The position numbers were made by a program, and so were the translations under genes. Below are positions 1-7,346 of a stretch of DNA of 35,777 nucleotides, piece by piece (the first letter of the stretch is position 1; each line of letters opens with the position of its first letter). The notes under the pieces are model-generated. The model worked only from the letters and a program-made list of their open reading frames with translations, was not told the origin of the DNA and searched no databases. Location: positions 1 to 35,777 of IMG/VR virus record IMGVR_UViG_3300036817_000152. One strand, given 5' to 3'. The stretch comes from a virus.

Positions 1-205
1 TCTTGAGATCGGTAAACTGGCCGCAACGCTAGCCCCTTCGACCTCTCCTGAAACGAGCAGGCCCAAAGTATCGAGCGCCCCCAGGCCGCCATCCCCGCTT
101 CCGCACGGCACGGTTCGCACCGCCGACAACGTGTACGACGACGATACCGCCCGCGATTGGAAGCGATGGGTGAAAGCGCGGGAGGCGCAATTGAAGGGGA
201 AGTAA
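1..205 (+). CDS. Scaffolding protein, C-terminal part (5' truncated by window edge)
   Basis: An open frame enters from the left edge (codons start at base 2) and stops at TAA 203-205. It encodes about 67 residues: a Pro/Ser-rich linker, then a short acidic run (DNVYDDD) and a basic end (RDWKRWVKAREAQLKGK). P22-type scaffolds end in a small basic helix-turn-helix that binds coat subunits, and this tail fits. The N-terminus of such a protein lies at 35120-35777, so the two pieces are probably one gene cut by linearisation. Joining the window ends directly puts the frames out of register and soon gives a stop, so some bases are missing. The coat start follows the stop immediately. Confidence 0.7.
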   Translation, partial: LEIGKLAATLAPSTSPETSRPKVSSAPRPPSPLPHGTVRTADNVYDDDTARDWKRWVKAREAQLKGK

Positions 206-1420
206 TTGGCTACCAACACATTATTAACGTCTCAGGTCATAACGAACGAGCTCCTGCGACGTTTCAAAAACAACCTGGGATTCTCAGGCGCGGTCACCCA
301 TACCTGGGACGATAAATATGCGATTGAGGGCGCCAAGATCGGCGACACTTTGAGGCTCCGCGACCCGGTGATGTTCGTCGCGGCCGATGGTCCGGTAATG
401 ACGCCGCAGAATGTCGTCGAGACCAATAAAACTTTAAGCCTCAACAAACAGAAAGTGGTCGGTTTCGCGTTCACGTCGAAAGACCTGACGCTGTCGATCG
501 ACAACTTCGCCGCCCGCTACCTGGACAGCGCGGCTGTCGCTCTCGCCAATGTCGTGGACATCGACGGATTGACCATGGCGGATACCAATGTCGGCAACTA
601 CGTGGGCACGCCAGGCACGCCGCCGACCGATCTGACGCCGTTCTGGACCGCCGGTGAAATGCTCGACACCAATAGCGCGCCGATGGACGGGACGCGCACC
701 ATGTGCATTCCTCCCAAAATCCAGACTGTCGCCCTCAAGGCCGCGCAGGGACTGTTCCAGTCGTCCTCTCAGGTCAAGCAGCAGTACGAGCGCGGTCGTA
801 TGGGAATCATGGGCGGATTCGAGTGGGTCATGGATCAGAACTGCCGAGCCCATACCACCGGTCCGGAGGGTGGAACTCCCGTGGTAGGAGCCGCCAACCA
901 GACTGGATCAACCCTCGCAGTCACCGGGTTTACCGCGGCTGCGGCGCTGCGCTTAAATGCCGGGGATATTTTTACGATCACCAACGTCTACCGCACCAAC
1001 CGGGTCAGCGGAGACCTCAAGCAGGACCTGATGCAGTTTGTGGTCACCGGTCCGGTGAGTTCCGACGCTACCGGCGCCGCGACCATCCCGATCTATCCGC
1101 CGATTGTGACCACCATGCCCGGACAGACGGTGAGCGGCTCTCCGGCCGCCGGCGCCCCGCTCGCCCTCATCGGTACCGCCAATCAGGTCTATCCGACCGG
1201 CATCGCGTTCCACGCGGACGCATTCACGCTCGGCATGGCGCCGCTCGAGGTGCCCAAGAACGTCCAGTTCGGGTCGAACCAGCAGGACCCCGACACCGGA
1301 TGCGCCGTCCGCATGGTGAGCATGTACGACATCATCAACGACCTCTTTGTTACTCGGTGTGACGTCTTGTACGGCTGGGCCGCCACACGTCCGGAATGGG
1401 CCTGCAAGATTATGAGCTAA
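206..1420 (+). CDS. Major capsid (coat) protein, P22 gp5-like
   Basis: This 404-residue protein resembles the P22 coat family (430 aa in P22), which forms procapsids with scaffold. The N-terminus (MATNTLLTSQVITNELLRRF, then NNLGFSGAVTHTWDDKYA) and the segment GDTLRLRDPV followed by LSLNKQKVVGFAFTSKDLTLS are typical of the HK97-fold family found next to P22-type portals. The start is TTG at 206, directly after the scaffold stop, with an AAGGGGA ribosome site at about 194-200. Position between scaffold and gp4/gp10-like genes matches P22. The middle (about residues 215-330) is richer in Gly, Ala and Thr and may be an inserted surface domain. Confidence 0.9.
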   Translation: MATNTLLTSQVITNELLRRFKNNLGFSGAVTHTWDDKYAIEGAKIGDTLRLRDPVMFVAADGPVMTPQNVVETNKTLSLNKQKVVGFAFTSKDLTLSIDNFAARYLDSAAVALANVVDIDGLTMADTNVGNYVGTPGTPPTDLTPFWTAGEMLDTNSAPMDGTRTMCIPPKIQTVALKAAQGLFQSSSQVKQQYERGRMGIMGGFEWVMDQNCRAHTTGPEGGTPVVGAANQTGSTLAVTGFTAAAALRLNAGDIFTITNVYRTNRVSGDLKQDLMQFVVTGPVSSDATGAATIPIYPPIVTTMPGQTVSGSPAAGAPLALIGTANQVYPTGIAFHADAFTLGMAPLEVPKNVQFGSNQQDPDTGCAVRMVSMYDIINDLFVTRCDVLYGWAATRPEWACKIMS

Positions 1421-1431
1421 AGGAGAGTCCT

Positions 1432-1836
1432 ATGAGCCAATATCCGTATTATCCGCAGTCGACGCAACCCCAGCCCCAGCAGCAGCCGCCCGATGCGGCT
1501 CCCGAGCCGCAGACCGCGCCGCCTCCGAAAGAGCCTACGCCGCTCGATCCGCCGGTGGTCTACTACAACAAGAAATGGCGCACGCCGCCTCTGATAGTCG
1601 CTACACAGGAGGAGGCGGACGCGCTCGATCCCGCCGAGTGGACGACGAACCCCCCGTCGGCGAAAACCGCCGCTTCCGACTACCCGAAGCTCTTCTTCAA
1701 CGTCAACGTCCAGCCGAAGATTGTCGGCGATGCCGGTGAAGAGAAGACGCTGGGCGGGGACTGGCGGGAATTCGCTCTGCCGCAGGCTCTGGTCCAGGCT
1801 GCGCAAGCGAAGTTGGACGCGGCGCAGAACAAATGA
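1432..1836 (+). CDS. Small head-region protein with Pro/Gln-rich N-terminus and two copies of a W/E motif
   Basis: This is a 134-residue protein of unknown function. ATG 1432 is preferred over ATG 1396 because AGGAG lies at 1421-1425 and the 1396 start would overlap the coat gene. Residues 1-40 are a disordered Pro/Gln run. Two related blocks follow: one around YYNKKW...EEADALDPAEW and one around YPKLFFNV...EKTLGGDWREF. The next gene carries a third copy of the block. Position directly after the coat suggests a minor head or decoration role, but that is inference. It overlaps the next gene by ATGA. Confidence 0.75.
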   Translation: MSQYPYYPQSTQPQPQQQPPDAAPEPQTAPPPKEPTPLDPPVVYYNKKWRTPPLIVATQEEADALDPAEWTTNPPSAKTAASDYPKLFFNVNVQPKIVGDAGEEKTLGGDWREFALPQALVQAAQAKLDAAQNK

Positions 1837-2045
1837 CGCTGAATCCGGATTATCCGCGGATGATGTTTCATTCCACCAAAGATTGGGTGATCGTCAAATC
1901 CGCGGCCGAAGAAGAAGCCCTTGGGCCGGAATGGTCGCGCACCATTCCGGGAGGGCCACCTCAAGAGGAACCGAAACCGCCGCCTCCGAAGCAGACCAAG
2001 GCGAAACGGGACGCTAAGGGAAGATATGTCGATACAAGTCACTGA
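1833..2045 (+). CDS. Small conserved phage protein with YPxM...EEEALGPEW motif
   Basis: This 70-residue protein starts at ATG 1833, overlapping the previous stop. Its first half (YPRMMFHSTKDW, then VKSAAEEEALGPEWSRTI) is a pattern seen in many short phage proteins encoded near head genes. The second half is Pro- and Lys-rich and probably disordered. It matches the repeated block of the upstream gene, so the two probably arose by duplication. Function is unknown. Confidence 0.75.
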   Translation: MTLNPDYPRMMFHSTKDWVIVKSAAEEEALGPEWSRTIPGGPPQEEPKPPPPKQTKAKRDAKGRYVDTSH

Positions 2046-2703
2046 TCTGATCCACTCTTCGTTTCGTCTGATCGGCGCCATCGCTGCGGGCGAAACACTC
2101 GAGACCGCGGAACTGAACGATGCTTTCGTATCGCTCAATCAGATGCTTTCCTCCTGGAATACCGAGGGAGCATCACTGGTGGGCCGGCAACGGCAGATCG
2201 TATCGGTGGGGGGGACCAACGGACCGTTTGCGCTTTCGACACAGCCGGTCAGGATCGAGGCCGCAAGCTGTTCGATCAGCGGTGTGGACTCCGGTCTCGA
2301 GATCGTAGACGCGGCCGGCTGGGAAGCGATTCCGACTCCGGAAAAGCAGATGCAGTCCATCTTCATTCGCAAACTATATTGCGATTACCAGTTCCCCAAT
2401 TCCAGCGTCTACATCTGGCCGGTGCCACGGCTGTCGGGCCAGCTCGAACTGTGGACCTATGTAACGATCCCCCAATTCGTGACCGTGACCGATACCATCA
2501 ATCTTCCCCCGGGCTATGAAGCGGCTCTGCGCTATAACTTCGCTATTGCGATCCTGCCGGAATACCCGCGCTCGCAGGTCGATCCCACGCTGCCGGCGCA
2601 GGCCCAGAATTATAAGGCATCCATCGTGCAGTTGAACAACCAGAACCATGCACGAACGGCGGCGCCGGCCGCGGCCACGCTTGCGGCGCAAGGTCCCTCA
2701 TGA
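2026..2703 (+). CDS. Tail accessory / head-completion protein, P22 gp4-like (copy 1)
   Basis: This is a 225-residue protein. The start is ATG 2026 with AAGGGAAG just upstream; the open frame extends further back but that part is out-of-frame coding for the previous gene. The N-terminal helices (TDLIHSSFRLIGAIAAGETL, ELNDAFVSLNQMLSSWN) and the C-terminal block (INLPPGYEAALRYNFAIAIL...QVDPTLPAQAQNYKASI) are typical of the gp4 family. In P22 gp4 binds the portal after packaging and makes the platform for gp10 and the spike. A paralogue lies at 4820-5635. It overlaps the next gene by ATGA. Confidence 0.8.
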   Translation: MSIQVTDLIHSSFRLIGAIAAGETLETAELNDAFVSLNQMLSSWNTEGASLVGRQRQIVSVGGTNGPFALSTQPVRIEAASCSISGVDSGLEIVDAAGWEAIPTPEKQMQSIFIRKLYCDYQFPNSSVYIWPVPRLSGQLELWTYVTIPQFVTVTDTINLPPGYEAALRYNFAIAILPEYPRSQVDPTLPAQAQNYKASIVQLNNQNHARTAAPAAATLAAQGPS

Positions 2704-4820
2704 GCATATTTGGCATCGCGCCTTTCACTCCCGGCCACCGGACTAACGGAATCAGCGTCTCCCCGCGCTCCGCGCCTCCTCCGGCCCTCTATCCGGCTTC
2801 GCTCGCAACCAACGCGCGGCTCATGGTCGCGGTGGACCGCCTGCAGATCGCCCTGGCGCTGGCCCTTCCCTCCTCGGCCTTGCAGATGTCCGTCAGCGAC
2901 AGTTCTTTGATCGTGCCCAACGTGCTGCTTTCGATCGACAACGAAATCGTTCAGGTAACGAGCGTGACGGGAACCCTGATCGGGATCACGCGCGGATTCG
3001 ACGGCACCCTCGCGGCCGCTCATGCGGCCGGCGCCACGGTTTCCGGGTTGGTGGACGCCTGGCATCACAACGCGCTCGCGAGTGAAGTCGAGGCCATCGA
3101 GCAGGCGCTCGGAGTGGACCTTACCAATGTCAACTCGACGGCCATCGTTTCCGGCAGGTACATATTTCCCCCGCAGACTCCCGGCGGCTCGCTGATCGTG
3201 GGCAGCAACGTGATCACGATGTCACCGATGCCGGTGGGCGTCAACGGCAGCGACAGCGGGCACTATCTGTACGTCTCGGGCGGTACGGGTACCGCGGAGC
3301 CATGCCTGATCGTGGGCGGCAGCGGCCTGGCCGGACAGGCGAGCGGCCAGATTATCATCCAATGCGCCAATACCCATACGGGAGCATGGACCATCCAGAG
3401 CGCCACCGCGGGTATCAACGAAATGATCCAGGCCAATGGGGCCGGCACATCTATGTTGATCTCGCTCGGCACGTCGACCGTATATGCTCCGATCAATTTC
3501 TCCGGCCTCAACGGGATTACCCTGCGCGGTTTCGGCCAGGGTTCGACCGTGGTCAATCTGGCGCATCCCACGAATGATTTCCTGACCTATGGAGTCCAGA
3601 CGGACAACGTCACCATCAGCGACTTCACAATTACGTCATCTGGTCCGCGCACCGGAGGATGGGTCATCCATGGAACCGCGCCCTATAACCAGAGCGCCCT
3701 CCTGCGCTGGTCCGTGATCGCCAATATCACGGTCAGAAATCAGACGAATGGCTTCTGGCTCTCTCAATATGCCGGTGTGTTCGTGAATAACATCGTCATG
3801 GAAAACTTCCAGACCAATCCCAACGGAATCGGGCTCAAGATCGGACAGACCGCCGCCACCGATGTCAATCAGGGGTCGGAGATGCACATCACCAACGCGC
3901 AGATCTACGGCAATGCCCCGGGCGGACTGACGCCCGCGCTGGGCTACGGGATCTGGATGGAGGATTGCGATGCGGTGTTTCTCGGGCCGGGTGTGGGGAT
4001 CGGCTTGGTCACCCAGGGATGCCTACACATGATGGCTGGCGGCCACGGACTGCTGAACCATTTTTTCAACGGCCTGGTGTGCGACGGTGGCCCGTGTGCC
4101 CAGGGCGCAGGGACATTGATTACCGGCACGGGGACGATCAGCGACACCATGATCGACAACTCTTGGTTCTGTTCGAGCGGCGGGACCACCACGCTCAATG
4201 CGGCCGGCATCAAGATCGTTTGCGGCGCCATCGGCCGGCTGGATATTCGCGACAGCCGGTTCGAGAATAACCAGGGACCCGGGATCTACATTTCCGGTCC
4301 GACCAACACCGGCGGCGGCCCGATAAACATCCAGGGCAATACCTTCACGGGCAACGGGGCCGGCAACCAGACCGGGTATCTGGACGACGTGTATCTGGAT
4401 TTTCCGTTCGACCAGAATGCGCCTTTCGTTGCGGGAAACGTCCACACCGGCAGTCCCCACGGGTTCTCGATCCGCACTTCCGGCAATACCAACCTCCTGA
4501 CGCTGGGCAACAACCACTGGCAGAACGGATTCAGTTTCGGAGTTCCGCCGAAATCTGGGCTGACGCTGCCGGTCACCCCCACCAGCGTCGAGGTCGGCGG
4601 CAGTGCTATGGGTGCCGGGACCACCAGCCCGATAGTCAACACCACCATCACCGGAGCCCGGCCGGGCATGTCGGTTACGGTCACGCCCGGCACCAACATG
4701 GGAGGAGCATTCGTCCCAATTGCCTGGGTGTCGGCGAACGACACCGTGTCTTTTCAGTTGATCTCTATAAACGCCGCCACCCCTAACTTACAGAATTACT
4801 ATTTGCGGGTAGCGAACTAA
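2700..4820 (+). CDS. Tailspike-like protein with right-handed beta-helix
   Basis: This is a 706-residue protein. Residues about 1-140 form a head-binding or adaptor part with a segment (VLLSIDNEIVQVTSV, then GITRGFDGTLAAAHAAGATV) common at the N-termini of phage tail appendages. From about residue 160 there are many short Asn/Gly/Thr-rich rungs (ITLRGFGQGS, VTISDFTI, LDIRDSRFENNQGPGIYISG) as in right-handed parallel beta-helices of pectate-lyase fold. The C-terminus is a small beta domain. The likely role is host surface glycan binding or cleavage, but catalytic residues cannot be assigned by eye. It is flanked by two gp4-like genes and overlaps the second as TAATG. Confidence 0.8.
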   Translation: MSIFGIAPFTPGHRTNGISVSPRSAPPPALYPASLATNARLMVAVDRLQIALALALPSSALQMSVSDSSLIVPNVLLSIDNEIVQVTSVTGTLIGITRGFDGTLAAAHAAGATVSGLVDAWHHNALASEVEAIEQALGVDLTNVNSTAIVSGRYIFPPQTPGGSLIVGSNVITMSPMPVGVNGSDSGHYLYVSGGTGTAEPCLIVGGSGLAGQASGQIIIQCANTHTGAWTIQSATAGINEMIQANGAGTSMLISLGTSTVYAPINFSGLNGITLRGFGQGSTVVNLAHPTNDFLTYGVQTDNVTISDFTITSSGPRTGGWVIHGTAPYNQSALLRWSVIANITVRNQTNGFWLSQYAGVFVNNIVMENFQTNPNGIGLKIGQTAATDVNQGSEMHITNAQIYGNAPGGLTPALGYGIWMEDCDAVFLGPGVGIGLVTQGCLHMMAGGHGLLNHFFNGLVCDGGPCAQGAGTLITGTGTISDTMIDNSWFCSSGGTTTLNAAGIKIVCGAIGRLDIRDSRFENNQGPGIYISGPTNTGGGPINIQGNTFTGNGAGNQTGYLDDVYLDFPFDQNAPFVAGNVHTGSPHGFSIRTSGNTNLLTLGNNHWQNGFSFGVPPKSGLTLPVTPTSVEVGGSAMGAGTTSPIVNTTITGARPGMSVTVTPGTNMGGAFVPIAWVSANDTVSFQLISINAATPNLQNYYLRVAN

Positions 4821-5635
4821 TGCCTCTGTTCAATGCCGCCCTCTTTAATCAGGCGCTGTTTGGAGCAACCGGGATACCGGGCCCGGCCATCGAGGTCGGC
4901 GAGGGCCTGCTTTATCCGGCTCTGCGTAAGGCCGCGATTACGCTGGGTCCGCAGCGCACGCCGTCGCCGGCGCAGTTCGCCGACGCCATCGGAGAGTTGA
5001 CGAGGCTGACCGGTTCGTTGAATATCGACCGCCTTTTCATTTACTCCCGGTACACCATTACCGCGCCTTTAAACGGCGGCAAGACCTATACCATCGGCAT
5101 TTCGGACAACCCCTATGCAACCTCCGATTTCAATGTGCCGCGCCCCAACGGCATCGAGGCGGCCAATATCGTCAGCAACCAGACTCCGCCGTTTCGCTAT
5201 CCGCTGACGCTCGTGACCGACCAGCAATGGTCGAAAATTCGCGTGCAGGATATTCCGAACGCCATCCCGGAAGTGATGTACAACGATCGCGCCTTTCCTG
5301 TCGCGACGCTCTCTCTGTGGGGCCAGCCGATCGCCGGATATCTGCTCGAACTGTTCTGCTGGCAATCCGTCCCCACTTTTCAGGCGCTAACCGACGCGGT
5401 GATCCTCCCGGACGGATACCTGGACGCGCTGGTGCTCAATCTGGCGGTACGTCTGGTAACCCATTTCCCGCTGGCTCCCAACGTCCCGCGGCAAGTCGAT
5501 CCCAATTTATACCAGCAGGCACGCGAAGCTCTGATGCGCCTCGAATCGATTAATGCGCCGCAGCCGGTGGCCGACACCGGCGCTCTGGGCTCGTGCCGGA
5601 ACCGCTACAACATCTACAACGACACATGGCGATGA
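4820..5635 (+). CDS. Tail accessory protein, gp4-like paralogue (copy 2)
   Basis: This is a 271-residue protein. A short N-terminal stretch (MPLFNAALFNQALFG) is followed by a core starting ALRKAAITLGPQRTPSPAQFADAI. The C-terminal block (ILPDGYLDALVLNLAVRLV...QVDPNLYQQAREALMRL) aligns with that of the gene at 2026-2703, as does the region before it (LELFCWQSVPTF here, LELWTYVTIPQF there). I read it as a second gp4-type ring component of the neck. It could form a hetero-ring or a second layer, perhaps as adaptor for one of the two receptor-binding proteins. Start TAATG overlap at 4820. Confidence 0.75.
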   Translation: MPLFNAALFNQALFGATGIPGPAIEVGEGLLYPALRKAAITLGPQRTPSPAQFADAIGELTRLTGSLNIDRLFIYSRYTITAPLNGGKTYTIGISDNPYATSDFNVPRPNGIEAANIVSNQTPPFRYPLTLVTDQQWSKIRVQDIPNAIPEVMYNDRAFPVATLSLWGQPIAGYLLELFCWQSVPTFQALTDAVILPDGYLDALVLNLAVRLVTHFPLAPNVPRQVDPNLYQQAREALMRLESINAPQPVADTGALGSCRNRYNIYNDTWR

Positions 5636-5654
5636 AAATCTGGCGATGAAAATC
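5627..5654 (+). repeat. Perfect 14-bp tandem duplication at the gp10-like start
   Basis: The 14-mer tggcgatgaaaatc occurs at 5627-5640 and again at 5641-5654 with no gap. It spans the stop of the gp4-like gene and the start of the next gene. With a single copy, the next gene would start as ATGA over the stop. With two copies there is an extra ATG at 5632 that opens a five-codon frame closing at TGA 5647-5649, which overlaps the true ATG 5646. This looks like a recent slippage event that made a tiny leader cistron. Confidence 0.9.
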
Positions 5655-7346
5655 AGCCTGGCAGGCCCCTCCTATGTTTCGGACAGCGTAAACGCCGCGG
5701 CCCAGCGAACCATGAATCTGGTTCCGGAGGTCATCGAACCAGGCAACGAACCGGTGAAAATGGTGCTCTATGGCAGACCGGGGATCAAGCTGCTTACTAC
5801 GCTCTCGAATCCCACGATCCGCGCGCTATGGGCCGGTGGTGGCCGGCTGTTCGCGATTAACGGCCCCAAACAAACGGAAATTCATTCGGATGGCACCTTC
5901 ACCGACCAGCCCGGTACGCTGGCCGTGGGCACTGCTCCTCCCGATTGGGCGCAGGTGTTTTCGAACGGCCATCAACTGATGATCATTTCCGGCGGCTACG
6001 TCCACTACAACAACGGTGCCGGGGTGGTGGCGGCTCACTTTCAGATGTCCGGGACAGGCACGACAGTCGCCGCCAACAATACTCTCGTCTACGTGAGCGG
6101 GCCGGCGTTTCAATCGTCGTGGGCAGGCCTGCCGATCCTGATCGATGACGTCGATTATGTGATCGACTCCGTCGACCTGGTGAACAACTGGATCTATCTC
6201 AACACCGCGCAGCCGACGGTGAATGCTTCCAATGTGAATTGGTCGCTCGCGGGTGGTGCCGCGGTGGACGCCCGGACCGGTGGCTTTATCGACGGATACG
6301 GCGTGATCAGCCGGGTGCCCCGGCCGGATCTGCCTCAGACTCAGGACCCCGGCCGGCAGTTCAATATCAGCGGCCTGCTCGATTTTACGTACTGGGACCC
6401 GCTCATGTTCGGAGTAAAAGAAGGCCGCGGCGATTACATCAACTCGGTTCTCTGCGATCACGAGCAGCTCATCATCTTTGGCACGGAGAGCACAGAGATC
6501 TGGCAGAACGTAGGGGCTACGGCGGATAATCTCTTTCCGTTCCAGCGCATCCCGGGTGCGTATATCCAGGATGGCACCGTGGCGATTTATGCGCCTTGTT
6601 CGGTCGGGCCGACGTTCTGCTGGCTGGGTGGAGGCCCGGATGGTCAGACGCGCGCCTATCGCGCCGACGGGCTGCAGCCGACGAGGATCAGCACGCACGC
6701 CCAGGAGTGGGACTGGAACGCGCCCGGTTTCCGGGTGAATGACGCCTCGTCGTACTCGTACCAGAATGCCGGCCATCTGCACTGGGTGATTAATTTCTGG
6801 CAGCAGCAGCAGACCTGGGTTTACGACACCAATACCGGTTTGTGGCACGAGCGCGCGTTCTGGGATCCGGTCGGCTTGGACTTCCTGCGCTATAAGGGCT
6901 GGTTTCATGTTTTCATCCCGGAGTGGGGCGATGGCGGCACGCATATCGTAGCCAGTCCGGAAAGCGGAAAGATCTATGAGATGTCATCGAACCTATACGA
7001 TGACGATGGTACGGCGATCGAGTATGTACGCGCGTTTCCCCACTTGATCAATGAGAACGAGTACGCGTATCACCATCGCCTGGAGGTAATGGCAGAGATG
7101 GGTGCGCTCGGCCCAAGCGATCCGGTTCCACTGCTGGGCTTGGACTGGTCGGACGATCACGGCCACACGTTCCTTAGTGCACTTGGACGCCAGGTGAATA
7201 TGCCTGGTGCGGGCAACTATACCTGGCGCGCCGTTTTCCGGCGGTTAGGGAAAGCGCGCGACCGGGTTTACCGGGTGGGAATCACCGCCCATACCAAAGT
7301 GGCGCTGGTCGATACGTATTTGGAAGTGACGCAAGGCTTCGCGTAA
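5646..7346 (+). CDS. Packaged-DNA stabilisation / tail hub protein, P22 gp10-like
   Basis: This is a 566-residue protein starting MKISLAGPSYVSDSVNAAAQ, then RTMNLVPEV. In P22 gp10 (472 aa) caps the tail after gp4 and retains packaged DNA. Family-typical segments are YGRPGIKLL near residue 40, the DFTYWDPLMFGVKEG region, EQLIIFGTESTEIWQNVGA and the following FPFQRIPGAYIQDG, and the aromatic C-terminal domain ending in YRVGITAHTKVALVDTYLEV. The protein is a beta-propeller-like array of short strands. No clear ribosome site precedes ATG 5646, so it is probably translated by coupling. It is longer than P22 gp10, mainly at the C-terminus. Confidence 0.85.
   Translation: MKISLAGPSYVSDSVNAAAQRTMNLVPEVIEPGNEPVKMVLYGRPGIKLLTTLSNPTIRALWAGGGRLFAINGPKQTEIHSDGTFTDQPGTLAVGTAPPDWAQVFSNGHQLMIISGGYVHYNNGAGVVAAHFQMSGTGTTVAANNTLVYVSGPAFQSSWAGLPILIDDVDYVIDSVDLVNNWIYLNTAQPTVNASNVNWSLAGGAAVDARTGGFIDGYGVISRVPRPDLPQTQDPGRQFNISGLLDFTYWDPLMFGVKEGRGDYINSVLCDHEQLIIFGTESTEIWQNVGATADNLFPFQRIPGAYIQDGTVAIYAPCSVGPTFCWLGGGPDGQTRAYRADGLQPTRISTHAQEWDWNAPGFRVNDASSYSYQNAGHLHWVINFWQQQQTWVYDTNTGLWHERAFWDPVGLDFLRYKGWFHVFIPEWGDGGTHIVASPESGKIYEMSSNLYDDDGTAIEYVRAFPHLINENEYAYHHRLEVMAEMGALGPSDPVPLLGLDWSDDHGHTFLSALGRQVNMPGAGNYTWRAVFRRLGKARDRVYRVGITAHTKVALVDTYLEVTQGFA

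Noticed and set aside
5826-6944. 372-codon leftward frame opposite the gp10-like gene
   Set aside because: Antisense shadow of a conserved gene.
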